Shown: one piece after another, positions 35,590 to 43,306 of the stretch | How the letters are laid out: every line of letters starts with the position of its first letter | Numbering within the stretch: position 1 is the first letter of the stretch | Assembly: GCF_036127095.1 (NCBI RefSeq) | Contig: NZ_CP108006.1 | Location: 2,170,001-2,234,000 of the forward strand | From: Streptomyces sp. NBC_00335 | GTDB lineage: Bacteria > Actinomycetota > Actinomycetes > Streptomycetales > Streptomycetaceae | Direction of reading: 5' to 3' | Length of the DNA stretch: 64,000 bases | The notes under the pieces: generated by a model | Seen by the model: the letters and a program-made list of their open reading frames with translations, nothing else | Told to the model about the DNA's origin: nothing | Database searches by the model: none | Made by a program: the position numbers and the translations under genes

Positions 35590-37608
35590 CGCAGCCCTAC
35601 TCGAATAGATCGCGGCTCCACGTGCCAGTTCGACGCGGGTGTTGATGTCCAGCTTCCTGTAGATCTTCCTGAGGTGGTAATTCACCGTATGCGCCGACAG
35701 GTGAACCCGTTTGGCGATCTGCTGGTTCGTCATCCCCACGCTCACCAGGTACGCGATGCGGCGCTCCATGTCGGAAAGGCCGGACCAGTGGGCGGAATTG
35801 AGCGATGACACCACTCCTTCGGGCTTCGCCCGCGAGGCATCCGACGAAACCCAATCCGCGTCCCGCCTGCGGGCCGGGGCTTTCGCGCCGTAGATCTTGG
35901 CAAGCTCCTCCGTCGCCAGGGCGACCGAGAGCGGGTCCGGCGACTGCGCGATGATGCGCGACAGTACGGCCGGATCGCCGGTCACCAGAGCGTTCGCGTG
36001 CAAGGCGCTGAGGCCGACCACGGAGATGCCGGGATTGTCACCCGCGAGTCCGTCCACGGTTTCGAGCACGCTGCGCTTGAGCTCGGTGTCACCCACGTCC
36101 AGTGCGAGGCGGACCAGGAAAGCGGCGGCAGCCGGATCCTCGATGTACAGGCTCCGCTGCGTCGGCAGGTGGGCGTATGTGTCGGAGAACAGCGCGACGG
36201 CCGCCCGCGGACCCTCCCTTTTCACCGCGATGCGCACTTCGGTCCAGGCGTACTGCGGGGAATAGAGGACCGCCTGATCCGTCTCGAACTCGCCCTGCAC
36301 CCGCTTCAAGCAATCGGTCGCCGCGGGCAGGTCTCCCTTGTAGAGGAAGATGGTGCTGAGCACCGAATACGCGAGGGGCCGGAATACGGGAACGGCGTCC
36401 CGATCGACGGCTTCGGTCGCCAGCTCCGCCTGCCGGCGAGCCTCCCCGACCCGGCCGGCCTGGAGGAACAACCGGGCCCGCATCGCCGCGAGGGTGGAGT
36501 CCCGGACGCGAGTGCCCCGTTCGCGCAGTCCCGCTTCGGCGTCATTGATCAGCGACTCGGCCTTTTCGAACTCGCGCAGGTTCGCGAGCTTCCCGGCCAG
36601 TGCGAGCTGGAAGTGCAGGCGCCACACGGGATCCGCCGTGGCGCCGTACCGCACCGCGGCGCGCCCCAGGCTGAGCCCTTCGCCCAGTTCCCCGGCCCGC
36701 CAGCGGGCGTTGGAGAGCGCCGTCAGCGCCATCAGCGCGGCAACGTCGCCCGTCCCGGCTCCCTGTTCCCTCAGGATCCTGGCGGAACGCTTCTCCGCTT
36801 CCTCCATGCCGAGCAGGGAGTACCCCAGGATGACGGACGCTTCCGCATCGAGCCGGGCGGGAGCCGCACTCGCGGAGCTGGAGAGAACGCGCTCCGCCGC
36901 ACGGATTCCGGCCGTCGCCCTTCCGTCCATGATCAGGCTGTGGGACTTCGAGTACGCCTCACCGGATTCACCGGCTTCACGGGATTCACCGGATTCGCGG
37001 GATTCACCGGCGACCTCTTCGAACGGGCCGGTCGGCCGGTCGGCCATCCAGAGCGGGTGCCCGGTCACCCAGAACTTCTGATCGTGCGACTCCGCGCGAT
37101 TCCTGGAGTGGCCCATCGCCTCGCGCTGCAATACACCCCGGGCGGGAGCCGGTATCGACTCGACGACCCCCGCCAGGAGGAAGTCGCTCTGGAATACGAG
37201 TTGGTGTTCCGCCGCGACGACGAAACCCGAGGAAATCGCCTCCTCCAGGGAAGAGAGCAGGCTGGCCGCGGATTTGTCCAGCATCCTGGAGACGTCCTCC
37301 AGCATGAAGGACCTCCCCAGGACTGCCGCAACCTTGAGGAATCGCTGGCAGTCCATGCTGAGATCGCCGAGGCGGCGCTTGACGAACGCCACCACACGGC
37401 CCGGGACCCGCCGTTCCGTCAGCCCGACCGTTCCGCCGTACTCCTTTACCAGCCCTTCCTCCACGAGCCCGGCCGCGCATTCGGCAAGCAGCCGAGAATT
37501 TCCGCCGGCATCCGCTGTGAAGTCGAGCAGCCCCTGGTCCGGTTCACCCCCCAGGATGTCCCGCAGGATCTGTTCGTCGGCAGACTCCATGAGCAATTTC
37601 GTTGCCAT
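35566..37608 (-). CDS. LuxR-type regulator of the LAL architecture lacking the ATPase P-loop
   Basis: A 680-residue regulator. It begins within a MalT/STAND-like winged-helix region (VAFVKRRLGDLSMDCQRFLK, AVLGRSFMLEDVSRML), has a long helical TPR-like middle (about 230-590), and ends with a LuxR/NarL helix-turn-helix (IAYLVSVGMTNQQIAKRVHL, then SAHTVNYHLRKIYRKLDINT). Full LAL regulators are about 900 residues with Walker A and B motifs; neither is present. An in-frame TAA ten bases upstream of the ATG shows the frame does not continue. Residues about 205-225 are a GES/RE repeat, and the C-terminus holds a 7-residue duplication (AAIYSSR). It probably controls the neighbouring mevalonate genes. 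Confidence 0.85.
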   Translation of the reverse strand: MATKLLMESADEQILRDILGGEPDQGLLDFTADAGGNSRLLAECAAGLVEEGLVKEYGGTVGLTERRVPGRVVAFVKRRLGDLSMDCQRFLKVAAVLGRSFMLEDVSRMLDKSAASLLSSLEEAISSGFVVAAEHQLVFQSDFLLAGVVESIPAPARGVLQREAMGHSRNRAESHDQKFWVTGHPLWMADRPTGPFEEVAGESRESGESREAGESGEAYSKSHSLIMDGRATAGIRAAERVLSSSASAAPARLDAEASVILGYSLLGMEEAEKRSARILREQGAGTGDVAALMALTALSNARWRAGELGEGLSLGRAAVRYGATADPVWRLHFQLALAGKLANLREFEKAESLINDAEAGLRERGTRVRDSTLAAMRARLFLQAGRVGEARRQAELATEAVDRDAVPVFRPLAYSVLSTIFLYKGDLPAATDCLKRVQGEFETDQAVLYSPQYAWTEVRIAVKREGPRAAVALFSDTYAHLPTQRSLYIEDPAAAAFLVRLALDVGDTELKRSVLETVDGLAGDNPGISVVGLSALHANALVTGDPAVLSRIIAQSPDPLSVALATEELAKIYGAKAPARRRDADWVSSDASRAKPEGVVSSLNSAHWSGLSDMERRIAYLVSVGMTNQQIAKRVHLSAHTVNYHLRKIYRKLDINTRVELARGAAIYSSRAAIYSIEGE

Positions 37609-37773
37609 GACCCCGGCTTACCCCCGTATAGAGTCCGGCGTGCTACAACCCGCACACCCTCCTGCGAGGATCTTACGAACCATTGTCCGGTCTTGACTTG
37701 GCGAACAGTTGCCACGGACTGCCGCATTATCGGGCCGCACACGTGGTCGGCCGCCGGGGCCGGCGAGGTGCCT

Positions 37774-39924
37774 TCACCCCGCCAGGGCGAGGGTCAGGGG
37801 GAGCACCTGGTCGGCTCCGCTCTGGCGCAGGAGGCGTGCGCCCACGGCCAGGCTCCAGCCGGAGTCGGCGTAGTCGTCGACGAGCAGGACGGGGCCCGGG
37901 TTGGCGGCCAGAGCGGCGGCGAGTTCGTCGGGGACGGCGAACGAGGCGGCCAGGGCGCGCAGCCGCTGGGCGGAGTTGCTGCGGTGTACGCCGTACTCGC
38001 CCGCCTGTGCGGTGTAGGCGAGGCTCCCCAGCAGCGGGAGCCGCCCGACCCGGGCCAGGCCCTCGGCGAGGGAGCCCACCAGCTGCGGGCGGGAGCGGGA
38101 GGGCATGGCCACGATCCCCACGGGCCGGGCCATCGCGCCGCCGGCCCACCCGCCCGGCGAACGGGCCCAGTCGGCCACCACCGTCACCACGGCCGCCAGG
38201 ACGTCGTCCGGCACCGGACCGTCCGCGGCCTGGTCCGACAGGAGCGGGCGCAGGCGGTTGCCCCAGCCGATGTCCGACAGCCGGCCCAGCGCGCGTCCGG
38301 TGGCCGCCTGCTGGCCCACGGGGATGCGGCCCTTGAGGTCGACGCCGACGGCGGGCATGCCCGAGGGCCACATCCGGCGGGGCTCGACCTCGACCCCCGG
38401 GCGGTCCAGCTCGCCGGTCGCCGTGTCGAGGGCGCCGTGGGACACGGCGGGGTCGAGCCAGGGCCCGGCGCAGGTGTCACAGCGGCCGCACGGGGTCGCC
38501 TTCTCGTCGTCGAGCTGGCGCTGCAGGAACTCCATCCGGCAGCCCGTGGTCGCCACGTAGTCCCGCATGGCCTGCTGCTCGGCCTGCCGCTGCCGGGCCA
38601 CCCACTCGTAGCGCTGCGCGTCGTACGCCCACGGCTGTCCGGTGGAGGTCCAGCCCCCCTTCACGCGCTTGACCGCGCCGTCCACGTCCAGGACCTTCAG
38701 CATCGTCTCCAGCCGCGACCGCCGCAGGTCCACCAACGGCTCCAGCGCCGGCAGCGACAACGGCCGGCCGGCCTGCTCCAGTACGTCCAGGGTCCGCCGG
38801 ACCTGCTCCTCGGGCGGGAATCCCACCGAGGCGAAGTACGCCCAGATCGCCTCGTCCTCCCGCCCCGGCAGCAGCAGCACATCGGCGTGGTCCACGCCGC
38901 GCCCCGCACGACCCACCTGCTGGTAGTAGGCGATCGGGGACGAGGGAGAGCCCAGGTGGACCACGAAGCCCAGGTCCGGCTTGTCGAAGCCCATCCCCAG
39001 CGCGGAGGTCGCCACCAGCGCCTTCACCCGGTTGGCGAGCAGGTCCTCCTCGGCCTGCAGCCGGTCGGCGTTCTCCGTCTTCCCCGTGTACGAGGCCACC
39101 GGATACCCGCGCTGCCGCAAGAAGGCCGCGACCTCCTCCGCGGCCGCCACCGTCAGCGTGTAGATGATCCCCGAGCCCGGCAGGTCCCCCAGCCGCTCCC
39201 CCAGCCACGCCAGCCGGTGCGCCGCGTTCGGCAGCTCCAGTACGCCGAGCCGCAGGCTCTCCCGGTCCAGCGCGCCGCGCAGGACCAGAGCGCCCCCGCC
39301 TCCCGTGCCCAGTTGCTCGGCCACATCGGCCGTGACCCGTGCGTTGGCGGTCGCTGTGGTGGCGAGCACGGGCACCCCGGGGGCGAGCTCGGCGAGCATG
39401 GTGCGCAGCCGGCGGTAGTCGGGGCGGAAGTCATGGCCCCAGTCGGAGATGCAGTGGGCCTCGTCGACCACCAGCAGGCCGGTCGTGGCCGCGAGCTTGG
39501 GCAGCACCTGTTCGCGGAAATCCACCGAGTTGAGGCGCTCGGGACTCACGAGGAGAACGTCGGTCTCGCCCCGCTCGACCTCTCCGTAGATCGTCTCCCA
39601 CTCCTCCGGGTTGGCCGAGTTGATCGTCCGTGCCTGGATCCCGGCCCGCGCCGCGGCATCGACCTGGTTGCGCATCAGCGCGAGGAGCGGCGAGATGATC
39701 ACCGTCGGACCGGCGCCGCGACGGCGCAGCAGGGCCGTCGCAACGAAGTACACCGCCGATTTGCCCCACCCCGTGCGCTGCACGACCAGCGCCCGCCGGC
39801 GCTCCTCCACCAGGGCGGACACCGCCTGCCACTGGTCCTCCCGCAGCCGCGCCGAACCCCCCGGGGCACCGACCAGCTCAGCGAGGATGGCATCGGCTTC
39901 TGCGCGGAGCTCCAGGTTGTCCAT
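37774..39924 (-). CDS. RecQ-family DNA helicase with C-terminal phosphoribosyltransferase-like domain
   Basis: A 716-residue superfamily 2 helicase. Motifs: REDQWQAVSALVEERRRAL, Walker A RTGWGKSAVYF, SPLLALMRNQV, DEAH in LLVVDEAHCISDWGHDFRP, TTATANARV, and motif VI YYQQVGRAGRG. A RecQ zinc cluster (CRMEFLQRQ then CGRCDTC) lies near residues 466-490. The last 160 residues carry a PRPP-loop-like motif (VLLVDDYADSGWSLAVGARL), as in ComF-type phosphoribosyltransferases. The fusion is conserved in streptomycetes at this locus. It acts in DNA unwinding during repair or recombination; the role of the extra domain is unknown. Start ATG 39924 (MDNLELRAEAD). Confidence 0.9.
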   Translation of the reverse strand: MDNLELRAEADAILAELVGAPGGSARLREDQWQAVSALVEERRRALVVQRTGWGKSAVYFVATALLRRRGAGPTVIISPLLALMRNQVDAAARAGIQARTINSANPEEWETIYGEVERGETDVLLVSPERLNSVDFREQVLPKLAATTGLLVVDEAHCISDWGHDFRPDYRRLRTMLAELAPGVPVLATTATANARVTADVAEQLGTGGGGALVLRGALDRESLRLGVLELPNAAHRLAWLGERLGDLPGSGIIYTLTVAAAEEVAAFLRQRGYPVASYTGKTENADRLQAEEDLLANRVKALVATSALGMGFDKPDLGFVVHLGSPSSPIAYYQQVGRAGRGVDHADVLLLPGREDEAIWAYFASVGFPPEEQVRRTLDVLEQAGRPLSLPALEPLVDLRRSRLETMLKVLDVDGAVKRVKGGWTSTGQPWAYDAQRYEWVARQRQAEQQAMRDYVATTGCRMEFLQRQLDDEKATPCGRCDTCAGPWLDPAVSHGALDTATGELDRPGVEVEPRRMWPSGMPAVGVDLKGRIPVGQQAATGRALGRLSDIGWGNRLRPLLSDQAADGPVPDDVLAAVVTVVADWARSPGGWAGGAMARPVGIVAMPSRSRPQLVGSLAEGLARVGRLPLLGSLAYTAQAGEYGVHRSNSAQRLRALAASFAVPDELAAALAANPGPVLLVDDYADSGWSLAVGARLLRQSGADQVLPLTLALAG

Positions 39925-40286
39925 GCCCCCATGCAACCCGATGCCTAGGACAATCGGCCAACTCACCCAGCGTGACCGTCCGGCTCACAGGCCGTCCGTC
40001 TCGCCGCACGGCCGCTGCGGCGGAAGGCCGCCACGGGGCTGTTTCCCCTGGTGCCCGTGCTCCGGCCCGGACCGAATGCGTCATCTTCGCCTTGACGGGG
40101 CAAGGATATGAACGGCATACCGGCGAATTCCGGTCGGCGGCTCCAATTGCTCGTTGCCGCATGCTCACGGGCCACGCGAGAATTGTCTTGCTCCCGTTCG
40201 GCCCGACGGCGCTCTCCCGGGCCGTGCCGCGGCGCGCCCGCACTCCAGCTGTGCCCGTTCGCGGGCGTGTACCCGAAGGGAGGACC
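39925..40286. other. Intergenic region between recQ-like gene and hypothetical gene
   Basis: This 362-base gap separates two divergent genes and should contain both promoters. A plus-strand frame stays open from 39972 into the downstream gene, but it has no ribosome site and the local codon pattern is not convincing. No hairpin, box or repeat stands out. Confidence 0.5.
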
Positions 40287-40916
40287 GTGACCTTCGGATT
40301 CGCCCCGCCCTCGACCACGTCCCTGAGAACGGCCACCGGTGGCGCCAGCCGGCATGGCAGGCTGCTGGAACCGTCCGAGTGGACGGCGTCGGGCGTCCCC
40401 CTCCTGCGCAATCCGCGCGAGGTCGTCAGCGGACTGCACTCACGGCACGGCCCCGTCCCCTCCACGGCGGTGATCGCCGTGCTCGGGCCCGAGGAGCGGC
40501 TCGTGGCCAGCGCCTCCTTCGTTCAGCGCTCCACCGCGGCCGACGGCTGGGAGTACCGCAACGCCCTGCTGTCCCGGCTGCGCCGGGTCATCCCGCACGA
40601 CCTGCGCCGGCGGACCCCGGTACGGACCGCCGTGCTGCTGTTCTGCCGAGACGGCGACGAGCGCTGGACCGAGGAGGACGGCGCCTGGATGTGGGGGCTG
40701 CGGGACGCCTGCACCCTGCACGGGCTGCGCTGCGGCGCGTACATCACGCTGACCCGGGGCGGCTGGCAGGTGCTGGGCGAAGGCCGCGGCGGCCGGAGCC
40801 CCAGCTCGGACTCCCGGCCCGAGCGCCTCGGCGATGCGCCGTCCGAGTTCGCCCCGCTCGCCCTGCGCGGCGGCGGCGGAGCCACGGAGGCCCTGCGCCG
40901 CACCGCCGCACGCTGA
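40287..40916 (+). CDS. Conserved hypothetical protein, distantly RadC/JAB-like in outline
   Basis: A 209-residue protein. The GTG at 40287 follows GGGAGG at a good distance and is preferred over a much longer upstream frame. Visible stretches are LRNPREVVSGLHSRHGPVPS, IAVLGPEERLVASASFVQRS, and AVLLFCRDGDERWTEEDGAW followed by MWGLRDACTLHGLRCGAYIT. The order 'signal value, call-back about availability, task index' recalls RadC/JAB-type proteins, but the metal-binding HxHx7SxxD motif is absent, so this is only a loose resemblance. It is a streptomycete conserved gene between the recQ-like gene and rnhB. Function unknown. Confidence 0.75.
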   Translation: MTFGFAPPSTTSLRTATGGASRHGRLLEPSEWTASGVPLLRNPREVVSGLHSRHGPVPSTAVIAVLGPEERLVASASFVQRSTAADGWEYRNALLSRLRRVIPHDLRRRTPVRTAVLLFCRDGDERWTEEDGAWMWGLRDACTLHGLRCGAYITLTRGGWQVLGEGRGGRSPSSDSRPERLGDAPSEFAPLALRGGGGATEALRRTAAR

Positions 40917-40944
40917 GCCCGCGCCGCCGCAGGCTGAGCCCGCA
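40903..40944. repeat. 21-bp tandem duplication containing a stop codon
   Basis: Two 21-bp copies (40903-40923 and 40924-40944) differ at two positions. The first includes the TGA stop of the hypothetical gene, and the second carries the same TGA again in frame. Confidence 0.85.
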
Positions 40945-40963
40945 AGGCCCCGTAGCCGGGAAC

Positions 40964-41004
40964 GACCAACGGCCGTACACCCGGAAACGGGCGTACGGCT
41001 GGTC
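40964..41004. terminator. Bidirectional terminator between convergent hypothetical genes
   Basis: The arms at 40964-40983 and 40988-41004 pair as GACCA...GCCGTAC.CCCG with a 3-nt bulge and one mismatch around a GAAA loop. It sits midway between the convergent stops at 40916 and 41074. Confidence 0.7.
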
Positions 41005-41073
41005 AGGCCTCGGACTTCGGCAGGGCCGGCCACCGGGCCGCCCCACCCCTCGACCGTGCGGGAGTACGGGACG

Positions 41074-41670
41074 TCAGACGCCCGCACCCAGCACGGAGTT
41101 GATCTGCTGCGGCTCCCCGCACACGATCAGGAGCGCACCGGCTCGCGCGAGCGCGACCGGCAGGGCTCCGGCAGCCGCGTCGGCCAGTCCGCCGTTGGCC
41201 GCGAAGACCACGACGGGACGGCCGGCGGCGCGCTGAACCTGCGCCGCGTCCGCGTAGAAGACGTCGTCCCGGGCATCGTGCAGGGCCCAGTACGCGGCCT
41301 CGCCGAAGGACAGCTCGTGCGCGGCCCACGGGTGCGGGTCGCCGGTGGTGAGCACCAGGATGTCACCGGGCGCACGCCCGGTGTCGAGCAGCAGGTCCAC
41401 GGCCTCTTCGGCCGCGTCCAGCGCGCCCTCGGCGGATGCCGGGATCAGCTGGACCTGCGGTACGGACGCCGAGACCGAAGGTGCGGTGGCGGCTACGGGA
41501 ACGGGGGTGGCCTGCGGTTTCCGCGGCGCGGGCGGCGCGGGCCTGGGTGCGGGACGCGGACCGGGTACGGGGCGGGGGGTCTGCGCGCTGCGGCCGGCGG
41601 CCGGAGTGACGCGGGGACCCTGGGCACTCTCGTGAATCTGAGGCTCCTCGGGGGCGGGGGTGAGAGGCAT
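41074..41670 (-). CDS. Conserved hypothetical protein
   Basis: A 198-residue protein with a disordered Pro/Ala/Arg-rich first 70 residues (PVPGPRPAPRPAPPAPRKPQ) and a folded C-terminal domain: ALDAAEEAVDLLLDTGRAPG, LVLTTGDPHPWAAHELSFGE, AAGRPVVVFAANGG, GALPVALARAGALLIVCGEP. The C-terminal part alternates strand and helix and recalls the C-terminal region of superfamily I helicases or NTPases without their nucleotide motifs. It follows rnhB on the same strand with a 59-base gap. The ATG at 41670 lacks a strong ribosome site. Function unknown. Confidence 0.75.
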   Translation of the reverse strand: MPLTPAPEEPQIHESAQGPRVTPAAGRSAQTPRPVPGPRPAPRPAPPAPRKPQATPVPVAATAPSVSASVPQVQLIPASAEGALDAAEEAVDLLLDTGRAPGDILVLTTGDPHPWAAHELSFGEAAYWALHDARDDVFYADAAQVQRAAGRPVVVFAANGGLADAAAGALPVALARAGALLIVCGEPQQINSVLGAGV

Positions 41671-41729
41671 GAGCTGACATCTATCAAACACCGGTGCGAA
41701 ACGTACCGGTTGGTGGCACGTACGTGCGA

Positions 41730-42440
41730 TCAGAAATCGAAGCCGAGTTGGCCTCCGTTTTCCAGCTCCATCGATTCCTCGCTGCGGCGCACCTTCTTGA
41801 GGTGGCTCCAGCGGGGCAGGGCGTCGAGGTAGGACCAGGAGAGCCGGTGGTACGCGGTCGGGCCCTGCTCCTCAAGCGCCGCCCGGTGCACGGGCGAGGG
41901 ATATCCGGCATTGGCGGCGAAGGCGAAGTCCGCGATTCCGCCGCCCTGTTCACCGATTTCGGCCATCATCCGGTCACGCCGGACCTTGGCGATCACCGAG
42001 GCCGCGGCGACGGCGACGCAGGACTGGTCGCCCTTGATCACCGTCCGGACCTGCCAGGGCGCACCGAGGTAGTCGTGCTTGCCGTCGAGTATCACCGCGT
42101 CGGGCCGCACGGGCAGCGCCTCCAGGGCGCGCACCGCGGCGAGGCGCAGGGCGGCGGTCATCCCGAGTTCGTCGATCTCCTCGGGGGACGAGTGGCCCAG
42201 GGCGTAGGCCGTGACCCAGTCCTCCAGGACGCCGACGAGCGCGTCACGGCGCTTGGGGGTGAGCAGTTTGGAGTCGGTGAGTCCCGCGGGCGGCCGGCGC
42301 AGACCGGTGATCGCCGCGCAGACGGTGACGGGACCGGCCCAGGCCCCTCGTCCGACTTCGTCGACCCCGGCGATGACCTTGGCGCCGGTGGTCGCTCGGA
42401 GGGAGCGTTCGACGGTGTGAGTGGGTGCTTCGTACGGCAT
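41730..42440 (-). CDS. rnhB: Ribonuclease HII
   Basis: A 236-residue RNase HII that cleaves RNA in RNA-DNA hybrids and excises misincorporated ribonucleotides. The catalytic carboxylates are visible in [15 protein letters not shown] (Asp, Glu) and [12 protein letters not shown] (Asp), with [16 protein letters not shown] and the C-terminal [16 protein letters not shown]. The start [14 protein letters not shown] and length are typical of streptomycetes. Confidence 0.96.
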   Translation of the reverse strand: MPYEAPTHTVERSLRATTGAKVIAGVDEVGRGAWAGPVTVCAAITGLRRPPAGLTDSKLLTPKRRDALVGVLEDWVTAYALGHSSPEEIDELGMTAALRLAAVRALEALPVRPDAVILDGKHDYLGAPWQVRTVIKGDQSCVAVAAASVIAKVRRDRMMAEIGEQGGGIADFAFAANAGYPSPVHRAALEEQGPTAYHRLSWSYLDALPRWSHLKKVRRSEESMELENGGQLGFDF

Positions 42441-42563
42441 GGCGCCAGCAAGGTTACGCCGCCCCGGGCCGCCTGCACACCCCGCCCCCTCCCCGTCGCG
42501 CCGCCGGCCCCTTCCCGCCGCGCCCCAGACACCTCCGCGCCGCGCCACCCACCCCGCCCCGTC

Positions 42564-43190
42564 TCACACCTTGAGCAGCGGCACCATCACCCCGTCGATC
42601 ATCTCGGCGATCTCCGCGTCCGCCCATTCGCTCCCGCACACCTTCGCGCGGTACATCATCAGCGCCGGGATGACCTCGACGAGAAGCGGACCGGTCGCGT
42701 CCGCCCGGACGTCCCCCCGGTCGATTCCGCGGCGCACCAGCTCCCCGATCAGTACGTGCGCCGGTTCGTACAGCCCTGCCCGGACCAGGTCGCGGAACCG
42801 CTCGGCATGCACGTGATCGCACTCGTGAAGCACCGTCCTCAGCGCCTGCCCGGCTCGCGACCGCATCACGTCCCGCATCCGCACGCACACCGCGTACAGG
42901 TCCTCGCGCGCCGATCCCAGGTCCGCGATCCGGCCGAGCGGCGGCAGCCGCGTCCGCAGCGCCTCGGCCACCAGGTCCGCCTTCGAGGGCCAGCGCCGGT
43001 ACAGCGCGGCCTTGCCCGTCTGCGCTCCCGAGGCGACGCCCTCCATGGTGAGGGCGTTCCAGCCCGTGGCGCCCAGCTGCTCCAACACGGCGTCGAGAAT
43101 CGCCCGTTCGAGTTCGGGTCCGCGCCTGCGCCCCGGGGCCGCCACCGACCGGCGTGAACCCGCCACTCCCGATACCTCCGACCGGCTCAT
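42564..43190 (-). CDS. TetR-family repressor of the adjacent efflux gene
   Basis: A 208-residue TetR regulator. The DNA-binding helix-turn-helix is at about 38-62 (WNALTMEGVASGAQTGKAAL, YRRWPSKADLV), followed by a helical ligand domain of the TetR_C kind. It is divergent from the MFS exporter gene and shares a promoter region containing two copies of a near-identical palindrome (43216-43239 and 43266-43283). It therefore probably represses both genes until the exported compound binds. ATG 43190 (MSRSEVSG) is used; GTG 43205 is an alternative. Confidence 0.9.
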   Translation of the reverse strand: MSRSEVSGVAGSRRSVAAPGRRRGPELERAILDAVLEQLGATGWNALTMEGVASGAQTGKAALYRRWPSKADLVAEALRTRLPPLGRIADLGSAREDLYAVCVRMRDVMRSRAGQALRTVLHECDHVHAERFRDLVRAGLYEPAHVLIGELVRRGIDRGDVRADATGPLLVEVIPALMMYRAKVCGSEWADAEIAEMIDGVMVPLLKV

Positions 43191-43215
43191 GCGTCCGTCG
43201 CACACCTTTTCAGCC

Positions 43216-43239
43216 TTAGTGAACGCTTGCGTTCACTAA
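43216..43239. promoter_or_regulatory. TetR operator 1
   Basis: TTAGTGAACGC-TT-GCGTTCACTAA is a perfect 24-bp palindrome with 11-bp arms, 25 bases upstream of the TetR start. Long perfect dyads of this kind beside a divergent TetR/MFS pair are typical TetR operators. Confidence 0.85.
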
Positions 43240-43265
43240 CTCCGGCTCCCTACCGTGGAATCGCC

Positions 43266-43283
43266 GTGAACGATTGCGTTCAC
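43266..43283. promoter_or_regulatory. TetR operator 2
   Basis: GTGAACG-ATTG-CGTTCAC repeats operator 1 with a single change in one arm. It lies 50 bp further on and 24 bases before the MFS start codon, where bound repressor would block transcription. Confidence 0.8.
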
Positions 43284-43306
43284 TATTTCACTTGGGGGGA
43301 CCCACA

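Noticed and set aside
35998..39948. Long plus-strand open frame opposite the LuxR-type and recQ-like genes
   Set aside because: It spans two real genes on the opposite strand and shows no family signature; it stays open because of high GC.
39972..40286. 105-codon N-terminal extension of the hypothetical protein
   Set aside because: It lacks a ribosome site and conserved-looking sequence; the GTG at 40287 has a strong GGGAGG signal.
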